Shown: positions 5,248 through 11,297 of the stretch, piece by piece | Layout: every line of letters begins with the position of its first letter | Position numbering within the stretch: position 1 is the stretch's first letter | Assembly: GCA_900543305.1 (NCBI GenBank) | Contig: UQQZ01000080.1 | Span: forward strand, 1-11,297 | Length of the DNA: 11,297 nt | Reading direction: 5' to 3' | From: an uncultured Oscillospiraceae bacterium | GTDB taxonomy: Bacteria; Bacillota; Clostridia; Oscillospirales; Acutalibacteraceae | Program-made: the position numbers and the translations under genes | Notes under the pieces: generated by a model | What the model was told of the DNA's origin: nothing | What the model saw: the letters and a program-made list of their open reading frames with translations, nothing else | The model's database searches: none

Positions 5248-7086
5248 TCACCTGCCTCCTGCAGAACCGAACATTTTTATCTTAAACTCCGGAAAAAGGA
5301 CTTGGAGAAGATAGCGCTCGTTACCGCAGCGGTACAGACAGATGCCTCGATCGGGGTGATTGATCAGCTGGTATTCCGCGTCCTCCAGCTGGAGGGTGTC
5401 GCAGAAGGACTTGGATTCCAACTGACCGGGGTAAAATAGGAACTGGTGGACGGGAATGGAGAACAGTGGCTTTGTCAGCTCCTTCACCCCGGGCTGGAGG
5501 AAGTCCTCAATGTTCTGGCTGGCCAGGACCAGCAGGGATTCCTTCTTCCGGTCCCGTTTCATCAGGTTGCGGATATACTCAACGGCGGTGGTGTTCGTCA
5601 AAAAGAGGTAGAGCTCATCCAATGCTCCCACGTAATTACCCGCACCCAGCAGGGCGTTGGTCATGTAGGAGAGGATGGAGAACAGCAGAGCGTCCCGGAG
5701 GTTCCGGTTGAGCTCCATGATCCCCTTGACCCCGAACACTAAGAACCTGTCATCTTTGATATTTGTGTAGCCGTTGAAGTATTTTGACTCCGCCCCCTTG
5801 CACATGGAGTGAAGCCCCAGGCACACGTCCTGGATGGTTTCCTCGGTGAACAAGTTTTTGCGCTTAGGATCGTACAGATCAAATTCTTCCTCCAGCAGAT
5901 CATAGAAGTCCGACATGGTGGGGAATTTGTCCGCTGCCACCTGAGAAAAGTCGGTATAATCGTCCATATTAAAGCGCCGGTAGAGTTTTTGGAGCATGAG
6001 CTCGATGGTGTCCAGCTGGGGGGTGGAAAAATCCTTGTAAGAACGGAAGAAGTCCTTCAGGTAAGAGATGTGCCGGGAGAGTACGGTAGCTTTCCGGAAT
6101 GCTTCTGGAGTGCGTGAATCATCGTTATTCTCGGTTTCTTCTGACCAGTTCATGGGCTGCAGGGGATTGATGACATATTCTCCGGAAAGGTAGTCCAGGG
6201 AGCAGCCACCCAAAGCATTGCAGAGTTCTTGGTATTCTCCCTCTGGGTCCAGGACAAGAATGGATTTTCCCGATTCCCGGAGATTCGAGAGGAGCCCTTT
6301 TAGAAGATAGGACTTACCCTCGCCGGAATTGCCCAGAATGAGGATGTTCGAGTTGGTCTTGTCCTCGGACCGGTGGTCGAAGTCGGTGAGAATGTTGGTT
6401 CCGAACTTGTCCCGACCCAGGTAGAAGCCATGGGGATCGGTTTTGCCTGAGTAATTGAACGGGAACAGGTTTGCCACCGAACTGGCGGGTAGCACCCGCT
6501 CGTACAAGGTGCCGAAACGGTTGCTTCCGAAAGGCGTCACGGAAAGGAAACCGTCCAGCTGCCGCAAGATCAGCTTGTCCACAGTAATTTTGGCGCGGGT
6601 CAGTTCCATGTCTATATCGGTTTGCAGTTTGCTCAGGAGCTCCGGGGTTGCAGCTTTCAACTCCAGAAAAACAGCGGTGTGCAGAAGCGAGCTTCCCTGC
6701 ATATCCGGGCTTTCCAAAAGCTGCACCATATTCTTCAGGTTGCTCTTTGCCTCCACGGTTTCCTGCACATCATTTCCGCCTGCCTTTAACAGGTTTCGCC
6801 GCTGAGCGTTTTGAATGATCTTGTGCTGTTCCATAGCATCCACCAGCCGGTTGTAAATCCGCACCGTGACATCGGAATGGTCCGCCAGCCGGGAAAGGAT
6901 CGCCTGTTCTTCGGTAGAGGGCGGGTACTCTTTTATGACCCACACACAGCGATAGCTATCTCCGCAGAGGTAGTAATCCCTGTAAAACTTTAGGACGCCG
7001 GGAAGGATGCGGTCAAAGAAGTTTTTTAGGGAGATCCGCTCCAGGCGCTCCTGCTTTTTCTCTTTTTTTCTGCTGTAAAAACCCAT
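5248..7086 (-). CDS. virB4: VirB4-family conjugation ATPase
   Basis: The 612-aa protein is the motor ATPase of the type IV secretion-like transfer channel, at the cytoplasmic face of the membrane. An N-terminal CagE/TrbE-like region spans about 1-225. The ATPase domain has Walker A GNSGEGKS at 252-259, LVLDPEGEY at 277-285, and Walker B ending in ALDE at 488-491, followed by the VirB4-typical stretch with RNLMKRDRKK and LASQNIEDF (506-529). Length and layout fit the short VirB4 proteins of clostridial elements (CD1110-like, from memory). The ATG overlaps the sortase stop by one base (TAATG), with GGAGGTG eight bases upstream; coupled translation is likely. All motifs look intact. Confidence 0.97.
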   Translation of the reverse strand: MGFYSRKKEKKQERLERISLKNFFDRILPGVLKFYRDYYLCGDSYRCVWVIKEYPPSTEEQAILSRLADHSDVTVRIYNRLVDAMEQHKIIQNAQRRNLLKAGGNDVQETVEAKSNLKNMVQLLESPDMQGSSLLHTAVFLELKAATPELLSKLQTDIDMELTRAKITVDKLILRQLDGFLSVTPFGSNRFGTLYERVLPASSVANLFPFNYSGKTDPHGFYLGRDKFGTNILTDFDHRSEDKTNSNILILGNSGEGKSYLLKGLLSNLRESGKSILVLDPEGEYQELCNALGGCSLDYLSGEYVINPLQPMNWSEETENNDDSRTPEAFRKATVLSRHISYLKDFFRSYKDFSTPQLDTIELMLQKLYRRFNMDDYTDFSQVAADKFPTMSDFYDLLEEEFDLYDPKRKNLFTEETIQDVCLGLHSMCKGAESKYFNGYTNIKDDRFLVFGVKGIMELNRNLRDALLFSILSYMTNALLGAGNYVGALDELYLFLTNTTAVEYIRNLMKRDRKKESLLVLASQNIEDFLQPGVKELTKPLFSIPVHQFLFYPGQLESKSFCDTLQLEDAEYQLINHPDRGICLYRCGNERYLLQVLFPEFKIKMFGSAGGR

Positions 7087-7892
7087 TAAGAGGTCACCTC
7101 CCCGGCAAGGGCGGCGATGACCAGCACCCGGCTGTCGCCCCCTCCATTGTTGCAGGTGGAGAGGGTGAGGTATCCGTCTGCCTGGTGGACCACATCCAGG
7201 TTGGTTTCCTTTAATAGAGTGGCGCGAAAGTCGGAAGCCGCGGTGGGGTCTGCCAGGCTGGTAAAGGTGTAGAAGGGGGATGTCGTGCTGGTTTCCACCA
7301 CCGCTAGCACTTTGTAGCGGTACTGTTTTTCGGACAGCTCCAAGTAGATCTCCTGGTGGGTTTCCCGGAAGCTGGGTTCCAGGTAGGAGATGAGCGGCTT
7401 GAACATACTGCCGTCCATCATGTTGTGGCCGTATAAAATTAAATTTTGATTTTCTGCTTCCGCCATGTTGCGCCCGTCCAGAAAAGGCGTCCCATGGCTG
7501 GCGGAGGCGCCGGAAAAGTCCCGGCGGAGGTAGCGCTCCGGGTCGTCTGGTGTGTACATGACCGGGTAGTCGACGCCTGTGTCCGGGATAGTGATCCAGC
7601 CCACGCAGTCCGGGTTTTCAGCCGCCAAAGCCGACAGATCGTGGCGGGGCGGGGCAGTGGTTAGGGAAACGGCCTCGGCAGACTCACTGGGATTTTCAGG
7701 GGAAGAGCTATTTTCAGAAGAGGTAATGAGCTCTGGGGCAGGCATCTTTTCCAGCACATACTCCTGGGAGAGATTCTCAAAAGCCGTCCGCTGCTCCTTG
7801 GCGTCAATGAAATAATGGGTGAGCCAGAACCCGCAGCCCGCTACGGTCAGAATCAGAGCAAAGGTGAGTAAAACAAGGATGGTTTTCTTCAT
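7086..7892 (-). CDS. srtB: Class B sortase
   Basis: A 268-aa extracytoplasmic cysteine transpeptidase with an N-terminal membrane anchor (residues ~4-26), a Ser/Glu-rich linker (~55-82) and a sortase domain. The catalytic triad-like residues are visible: His156 in LYGHNM, Cys247 in TLSTCNN and Arg255 in DSRVLVIA; the opening WITIPDTGVDYPVM is typical of class B. It should cleave an LPXTG-like signal and attach the protein to the wall or to another subunit. A likely client is the IPQTG-ending protein at the right edge of the window. ATG 7892 follows GAGGTG by seven bases; an upstream GTG at 7907 lies inside that binding site's region and is not preferred. It sits between the 193-aa gene and virB4 and is coupled to virB4 by TAATG. 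Confidence 0.95.
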   Translation of the reverse strand: MKKTILVLLTFALILTVAGCGFWLTHYFIDAKEQRTAFENLSQEYVLEKMPAPELITSSENSSSPENPSESAEAVSLTTAPPRHDLSALAAENPDCVGWITIPDTGVDYPVMYTPDDPERYLRRDFSGASASHGTPFLDGRNMAEAENQNLILYGHNMMDGSMFKPLISYLEPSFRETHQEIYLELSEKQYRYKVLAVVETSTTSPFYTFTSLADPTAASDFRATLLKETNLDVVHQADGYLTLSTCNNGGGDSRVLVIAALAGEVTS

Positions 7893-7909
7893 TAGGTTGC
7901 ACCTCACAG

Positions 7910-8491
7910 TTAGGATAGGTCAAAATGTTCCGAACCCTCGATGTCAGGGATCAGGTCCCCTTTCATAGAGGCGCCAAAATACAGAGCCAGCATCCGTTTG
8001 ATTTCCGGCTTTCCCATAAGATGGACTTCGAAGCCCTCGTCATGAAAGGTTTTCCGTGCGATGTTGATGTCAGTGAACACCTGGCTTTCTTTCTCATTTT
8101 TGAAGCGCAGAATTACCACGAACTGCCGGGCCGTGGACATCTCCAGCTGAATGGAATCCAGAAACTCCCGGTCTTTTTTCAGCGCCAGCTGCACTTGGGG
8201 ATTGTTCTCTTGGAGGATACGCTGGTCAATGAATAGCTGGTTATTGTCAAAGCGCTGGGCGGAGTCCATGCAGATTACTTCCAACCTGGGATGGGAGTTC
8301 AAGACTACATGGAGCTTCTTTATTTTGTTCTCAATATTGGCGGGAGACAGCACAGAGATATTGATGGGCTGAATGGCGAAATAGACCAGCTCTCCGCCGG
8401 TGGTTTTCAGGCCATAGTTGGTAAATCCCTGCAGGCCCAGTAAATTCTGTACGGACTTTCTCCCGTGTTTTCGCTTTCTGTGTCGAATCAA
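7910..8491 (-). CDS. 193-aa conjugation protein resembling a VirB4 N-terminal domain
   Basis: The N-terminus is strongly basic (IRHRKRKHGRK). A segment at about 32-75 (GGELVYFAIQPINISVLS and what follows) resembles the first strands of TraC/CagE-type VirB4 N-terminal domains, and KRMLALYFG near 165-173 fits their end. There is no Walker motif, signal peptide or membrane helix. This resemblance is by eye and moderate. Together with the 612-aa VirB4 it would total about 805 aa, near the length of Tn916-type VirB4 proteins, though the 612-aa protein already has its own N-terminal region. The start is TTG 8491, supported by AAGGAGG five bases upstream, overlapping the PrgI-gene stop; no ATG lies nearby. 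It is 12 bases after the PrgI-family gene and 17 before the sortase. Confidence 0.85.
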   Translation of the reverse strand: MIRHRKRKHGRKSVQNLLGLQGFTNYGLKTTGGELVYFAIQPINISVLSPANIENKIKKLHVVLNSHPRLEVICMDSAQRFDNNQLFIDQRILQENNPQVQLALKKDREFLDSIQLEMSTARQFVVILRFKNEKESQVFTDINIARKTFHDEGFEVHLMGKPEIKRMLALYFGASMKGDLIPDIEGSEHFDLS

Positions 8492-8503
8492 GTGGACCTC
8501 CTT

Positions 8504-8770
8504 TTATGGCTCCGCCCAATAATATTCTTGCTGGGTGGAGATGGTAAACTTTGTGACAAATCGGATATAGTCCAGGACAGTCAGGTCGGAAGGGCGGATC
8601 GTTAGAAATGCCCAGGCCGCCGACAGTGCCAGTGGAAGTAGGAGTCCCAGCTGGGTGAGGGCCGCGAAGGAGAACAACAGCCCTATACAAAGTATGGCAA
8701 AGTCCCGCAGGCTCCACAGCCACAGATTTGCGGTGGCTTTCAAGTTTTGAGGATAAAAGTAAGTTTTCAT
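8504..8770 (-). CDS. PrgI-family (VirB3-like) membrane protein
   Basis: An 88-aa protein with two close membrane segments at about 22-40 and 42-57 and a polar C-terminus (QQEYYWAEP). Size, layout and position directly before VirB4-related genes match the PrgI family of Gram-positive elements, the counterpart of VirB3 in the inner-membrane complex. ATG 8770 follows GAGG by five bases (GAGGTGCTTATG); a GTG two codons earlier overlaps that binding site and is unlikely. It lies 107 bases after the VirB6-like gene, with a hairpin in between, and 12 bases before the 193-aa gene. Confidence 0.88.
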   Translation of the reverse strand: MKTYFYPQNLKATANLWLWSLRDFAILCIGLLFSFAALTQLGLLLPLALSAAWAFLTIRPSDLTVLDYIRFVTKFTISTQQEYYWAEP

Positions 8771-8841
8771 AAGCACCTCAATAAGGGTCTTTTTCGGATG
8801 TTTGGCGTTTCACGGAAAAAAGGAAGCCTGTAAATGCGCGG

Positions 8842-8868
8842 AGTAGGTGGGATTGCAACCCACCTACT
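8842..8868 (-). other. Strong intercistronic hairpin without U-tract
   Basis: A perfect 10-bp stem (AGTAGGTGGG / CCCACCTACT) with a 7-nt loop lies ten bases after the VirB6-like stop. On the minus strand it is followed by CCGCGCATTTA, so it lacks the U-run of a terminator. It may protect the upstream mRNA end or be a processing site. On the plus strand it is followed by a T-rich stretch, but no plus-strand gene is evident. Confidence 0.7.
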
Positions 8869-8877
8869 TTCGTTGTC

Positions 8878-9810
8878 TTACAGGCTTTTTAGGACATTCC
8901 GGGACAAATTTACTGCGGTGGAAGTGGCGTGAACTACGCTCATCATGTTGACTTTCACAGAGCTGTCCAGGCCAAACTGTTGGGCGATCCTCGGTACCTC
9001 CCCGGCTGCCAGCATGACTCCCAGCCCCAGGAGCATATTGTCCTGGAAGGTGAGCAGTCCTAAAAACAGCAGCACCGTTTGGAGAAACGCCGTCAGGCAC
9101 AGGGCAAAGATCTGCTTGCACCACTGGGAAAAGCCATCTGTGTAGCCACGGGGAACGCTAAATAAATAAAGCGAACCTACCGCCATTTGGATGAGCAGAA
9201 TGCCGCCCCGTTTGATGTTGGCGAAGAACACCTTCAGCACGCAATAGGCCAAGGCCACCAAGGTCAGCAGATTGATCAATCCAAACGCTGGTCCTACGGT
9301 GGGGGGACCAAATTTTGCCGCCAACACCTTCAAGGCGACTTCGCCCAAGTTGAACTCCCTGGTGCCTACAAAATCGGCGGCCAGGTCTTTGAGGAACACA
9401 TTTTGCAGGCTGATGCAGAACTTGTAAAGTTCTACCGGCACCACGGTGACCAGGTTGGCGGCAAAAAAGCCTTTTAACACATTGAGCATGGTGCCCTTGA
9501 GGTTGACCTTACCGTTTTGATACCCTATGGCTATGTCAAAGACTGCCACAATCACACCAACACCAAACAGCACCCATCCAAAGAGAAAAAACAACCGGAC
9601 GGCAGACTCGACCCAGGAGAGGTCGAAGATCTCCGCGCCCATGCTGCCGATTTGGGTAAATACATCGGAAATGGAATCATAAAAAGCATTGAACAGCCAC
9701 TTCATCAGACTGTCCCAGATGGCATTGACAATGGTGTCGCCAATGCCCTCAAACACTGAGCCCATAGACGACGCGATGCTGCTGACTAGACCCTCCAGCC
9801 AGCTGAACAT
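8878..9810 (-). CDS. VirB6/TrbL-like polytopic transfer-channel protein
   Basis: The 310-aa protein has an amphipathic N-terminus and about six hydrophobic segments (roughly 70-95, 109-127, 177-198, 201-218, 235-253, 258-270). The block at 219-250 (VPRGYTDGFSQWCKQIFALC and following) is typical of VirB6/TrbL-like proteins of clostridial conjugative elements, where it is found between the small pilin-like and PrgI genes, as here. It would form the inner-membrane channel with the PrgI-like and VirB4 proteins. ATG 9810 is chosen because AAAGGGGTG precedes it at the right distance; reading from TTG 9840 would include that binding site. It is preceded by a 278-base gap rich in hairpins. Confidence 0.9.
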   Translation of the reverse strand: MFSWLEGLVSSIASSMGSVFEGIGDTIVNAIWDSLMKWLFNAFYDSISDVFTQIGSMGAEIFDLSWVESAVRLFFLFGWVLFGVGVIVAVFDIAIGYQNGKVNLKGTMLNVLKGFFAANLVTVVPVELYKFCISLQNVFLKDLAADFVGTREFNLGEVALKVLAAKFGPPTVGPAFGLINLLTLVALAYCVLKVFFANIKRGGILLIQMAVGSLYLFSVPRGYTDGFSQWCKQIFALCLTAFLQTVLLFLGLLTFQDNMLLGLGVMLAAGEVPRIAQQFGLDSSVKVNMMSVVHATSTAVNLSRNVLKSL

Positions 9811-10088
9811 AGGGATCACCCCTTTCCTAATTGATTTCAATAGTTAGATGGAGAGAGTGAAATCATGACCAGGGAGGTCCCCGACTGCTCATGAGATAGC
9901 TGTCTGGATGGACAGGCATCATGAGTGCAGAGAACCATTTGCCACTATTCGTTCCCGTGATTTTCTTGTCATCCTTTCTGTCATGTGTGGATTTCCGCGA
10001 TGTTTTACGGTTCTGCACAGCAGAATCCCGGTTTTTCAAACCGGGAAGGAAAACTCGCTGAGAAAATTTGCTACGCAAATTTTCTTGA
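9811..10088 (-). promoter_or_regulatory. Structured 278-nt intercistronic leader before the VirB6-like gene
   Basis: This gap in an otherwise compact operon holds no believable protein but several inverted repeats. Plus-strand positions: 10061-10085 (11-bp stem, 3-nt loop), 10027-10045 (8 bp, 3-nt loop), 10011-10025 (6 bp, 3-nt loop), and a two-tier hairpin at 9888-9925 (outer 7 bp CTCATGA/TCATGAG, inner 5 bp CTGTC/GACAG). In addition 10009-10018 can pair with 9925-9936 over ten base pairs with a 2-nt bulge, which excludes the 10011-10025 hairpin. None of the stems is followed by a clean U-tract on the minus strand. The leader ends in AGGAAAGGGGTGATCCCT before the ATG. A cis-acting RNA or a 3' stabiliser for the pilin-like mRNA is inferred. 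Confidence 0.6.
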
Positions 10089-10433
10089 TTACATCCCCAC
10101 AACACCCCAAATGTAGAGGGGGGCAGTCAAGGTGAACAGCAGACAGGCAAAGAGAATGGCAGGGCCAGCAAATTCAAATCGACCGCGATCACGGTAATCA
10201 AAGTAACTTGCCCCGACCTTGACGAAGAACAGCACGGCTAACACAACGTCTAGCACAGGGAACACCACGTTGTTGACTACGGTCTTGATCTGCCCTTGGG
10301 CGCTGGTCCAGGTCTGCTCCACCGCTCCGGCTACATCACCTGTAGGAGCAGTGGCAAAGGCGGGAATGGTCAGCAGTGCCATCAGCAGAGCAGCGGTAAA
10401 CGCTCCTGCCAGGATTTTCTTCTTTCTGTTCAA
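10089..10433 (-). CDS. Small secreted two-TM protein, VirB2-like (possibly DUF3852)
   Basis: The 114-aa product begins with a clear signal peptide: basic start (NRKKK), hydrophobic core, and probable cleavage after AFA at residue 27. Two more membrane segments follow at about 55-73 and 88-112, separated by a charged loop (DYRDRGR, 79-85). This is the layout of VirB2/TrbC-type pilin subunits, and it lies just before the VirB6-like gene as expected. From memory it resembles the DUF3852 family of clostridial mobile elements; that assignment is tentative. The start is TTG 10433, seven bases after AAAGGAGG, with no ATG nearby; the binding site overlaps the stop of the upstream gene. A perfect 11-bp hairpin begins three bases after its stop. 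Confidence 0.82.
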   Translation of the reverse strand: MNRKKKILAGAFTAALLMALLTIPAFATAPTGDVAGAVEQTWTSAQGQIKTVVNNVVFPVLDVVLAVLFFVKVGASYFDYRDRGRFEFAGPAILFACLLFTLTAPLYIWGVVGM

Positions 10434-10446
10434 AACAAATCCTCCT

Positions 10447-10860
10447 TTACAGTTTCATGGAAAAGTCGTTCTCTTGGGTTTCCCCTTGATACATTCCCAC
10501 ATACTCCAGAATGGTGTTGGCGATTTGGGAACGCTGCTCTTGGGAAATGGGTCGGTACCACTCCGGCTTGCCGTTATCGTCCCAAATTTGAGGGATAACC
10601 GAGGTCGTTCCAGGTCTGTGCTGCTGGCCGATGATGTCTGCAAATCGGAAGATCTGCTGGTCCACCACCCCATCGGTTCGGTTGATGATGGCCAGCTTGA
10701 TGGCGTTATAGTGGTCCGCGTAGCCAGTGCTGGTAAATTGCAGCTTTACCCGCAGATCCTGGTCCAGTTTGGCCAGGCAGGTTCGCCCAAAGTAATGAAC
10801 ATCCTGGAGTATAGGGCTGCTGCCGAAGAGATTGCGCAGTTCTTGTTCATAAAAGTTCAT
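10447..10860 (-). CDS. Unrecognised 137-aa protein at the head of the transfer operon
   Basis: I do not recognise the family. The protein is soluble by composition, with no signal peptide or membrane helix. It contains a probable helix-strand region (LRNLFGSSPILQDVHYFG, then LRVKLQF) and a later stretch ending EYVGMYQGE. ATG 10860 is preceded by AAAGGA with a nine-base spacer. It ends 13 bases before the VirB2-like gene, whose ribosome binding site overlaps this stop. It is the first gene after the terminator of the SpaA-like gene, but no clear promoter is visible in the 60 bases between, so it may be transcribed by read-through or from a promoter I cannot see. Confidence 0.82.
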   Translation of the reverse strand: MNFYEQELRNLFGSSPILQDVHYFGRTCLAKLDQDLRVKLQFTSTGYADHYNAIKLAIINRTDGVVDQQIFRFADIIGQQHRPGTTSVIPQIWDDNGKPEWYRPISQEQRSQIANTILEYVGMYQGETQENDFSMKL

Positions 10861-10877
10861 GGAGTTGCGTCCTTTCT

Positions 10878-10907
10878 AAAAAAGAGAGGGCCGCGTTTCC
10901 ACGGCCC
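10878..10907 (-). terminator. Rho-independent terminator after the SpaA-like gene
   Basis: On the minus strand GGGCCGTG (10907-10900) pairs with CGCGGCCC (10895-10888), eight base pairs with one G-U, closed by a GAAA tetraloop and followed by TCTC then TTTTTT (10883-10878). It lies 13 bases after the stop of the SpaA-like gene and only 17 bases before the next start, so read-through or partial termination would set the ratio of surface protein to transfer genes. Confidence 0.88.
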
Positions 10908-10920
10908 ATCGTCATCTTAC

Positions 10921-11297
10921 TTATTGTTTATTACAGTGCCGCAGCAGGGGAATGGTGACACACAGCCCCAGCAGAGCCAGGATGAGGAGTCCTCCGATCC
11001 AGAACACTGCCGGGCTTTCTCCTGTCTGGGGGATCTCCGGGGTGGGTTCGTCTGGTTCGTCCGGAGTGACCGGTTCGTCGGGTTCCTCCGGTGTGGGTTC
11101 ATCTTCCATGGTGATGGTCTGAATTTCCGTGGTGTCCGTCACTTCAAAGGTGACATCCTCAGAAACTTCGTATCCCTCTGGCGCGGAAACTTCTCGCAGG
11201 ACGTAACCTTCGTTCACGGGCAGACCAGGAATCACATGGGGAATGTCGGTGGTTTCCCAAGTGTCCAGGAGAGAGCCGTCCGGAGCGTACAGTTCCA
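10921..11297 (-). CDS. SpaA/Cna-B-type surface protein, C-terminal part (5' end outside window)
   Basis: The frame is open to the window edge (first full codon at 11295). The visible ~124 residues hold the end of a SpaA-like Ig domain: APDGSLLDTWETTDIPHV, then YVLREVSAPEGYEV, where the Glu after REV's Arg corresponds to the isopeptide-promoting glutamate of Cna-B/SpaA domains. A Pro/Asp/Glu linker follows, then IPQTG as an LPXTG variant, a ~22-residue hydrophobic segment and a short tail RHCNKQ. It should be a wall-anchored or pilus-like adhesin processed by a sortase; a class B sortase lies 3 kb downstream in the same element. A GTG at 11235 is only an internal codon, not the start. Confidence 0.9.
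   Translation of the reverse strand, partial: ELYAPDGSLLDTWETTDIPHVIPGLPVNEGYVLREVSAPEGYEVSEDVTFEVTDTTEIQTITMEDEPTPEEPDEPVTPDEPDEPTPEIPQTGESPAVFWIGGLLILALLGLCVTIPLLRHCNKQ
11035..11100 (-). repeat. Pro/Asp/Glu-rich spacer repeat in the SpaA-like protein
   Basis: About 22 codons before the IPQTG signal encode degenerate repeats of the type EPDEP / TPDEP / EPTPE. The DNA repeats are imperfect multiples of 9-12 bases (GGTTCGTCNGG-like on the plus strand). Such stretches act as a flexible, cell-wall-spanning stalk and can vary in length between strains by slippage. Confidence 0.75.

Noticed and set aside
9811..9840. Ten-residue N-terminal extension of the VirB6-like protein from TTG 9840
   Set aside because: The extension would translate the AAAGGGGTG ribosome binding site that is correctly placed for ATG 9810.
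9863..10105. 80-aa minus-strand ORF between the pilin-like and VirB6-like genes
   Set aside because: It overlaps the pilin-like stop, runs through all the hairpins, has no ribosome binding site and an unlikely composition; the region is better read as structured non-coding sequence.
1..11297. CRISPR arrays, tRNA or rRNA genes, insertion sequences
   Set aside because: I saw no regularly spaced direct repeats, no cloverleaf or rRNA signature, and no transposase or paired terminal inverted repeats.

Overview
The window is an internal piece of an integrative/conjugative element (ICE), or a closely related conjugative element, from a low-GC-phylum but fairly GC-rich gut-type Clostridia member (Oscillospiraceae/Lachnospiraceae-like). 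The basis is strong AGGAGG-type ribosome binding sites, a Gram-positive class B sortase, an LPXTG-like surface protein, and a PrgI - VirB4 - CHAP-hydrolase mating-pair module of the kind found in clostridial Tn1549/CTn-like elements. The species call is inference. No integrase, relaxase, VirD4 coupling protein, replication gene, tRNA, rRNA or CRISPR array lies in the window.

Every convincing gene is on the minus strand, so transcription runs from position 11297 down to 1. From right to left: (a) the C-terminal end of a SpaA/Cna-B-type surface protein with an IPQTG sorting signal, closed by a strong terminator; (b) the conjugation module: a 137-aa unknown protein, a signal-peptide-bearing two-TM VirB2-like small protein, a 278-nt hairpin-rich gap, a VirB6/TrbL-like membrane protein, a PrgI-family protein, a 193-aa VirB4-N-domain-like protein, a class B sortase, the VirB4 ATPase, and a membrane-anchored CHAP hydrolase; (c) a tightly coupled accessory block (84-aa unknown, 241-aa DUF4314-containing protein, 196-aa unknown, amidoligase, gamma-glutamylcyclotransferase-like protein, 65-aa small protein); (d) a separate single-gene unit encoding a Cys-rich 129-aa protein with its own promoter and terminator; (e) about 160 nt of GC-rich non-coding DNA with small hairpins.

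Working model: the VirB2/VirB3/VirB4/VirB6-like proteins form the transfer channel, the CHAP enzyme opens the peptidoglycan locally, and the sortase anchors surface proteins such as the SpaA-like adhesin for cell-cell contact. The amidoligase/cyclotransferase pair would form and cleave or trim amide (isopeptide-like) bonds on an unknown peptide or protein; its substrate cannot be read from this window.

Points most worth a second look are the 278-nt structured leader before the VirB6 gene, which can form mutually exclusive helices; the amidoligase gene, whose only well-placed start is an ACG codon; the amidoligase/cyclotransferase cassette with its translationally coupled unknown partners; and a coding-like segment without a good start at 624-782.
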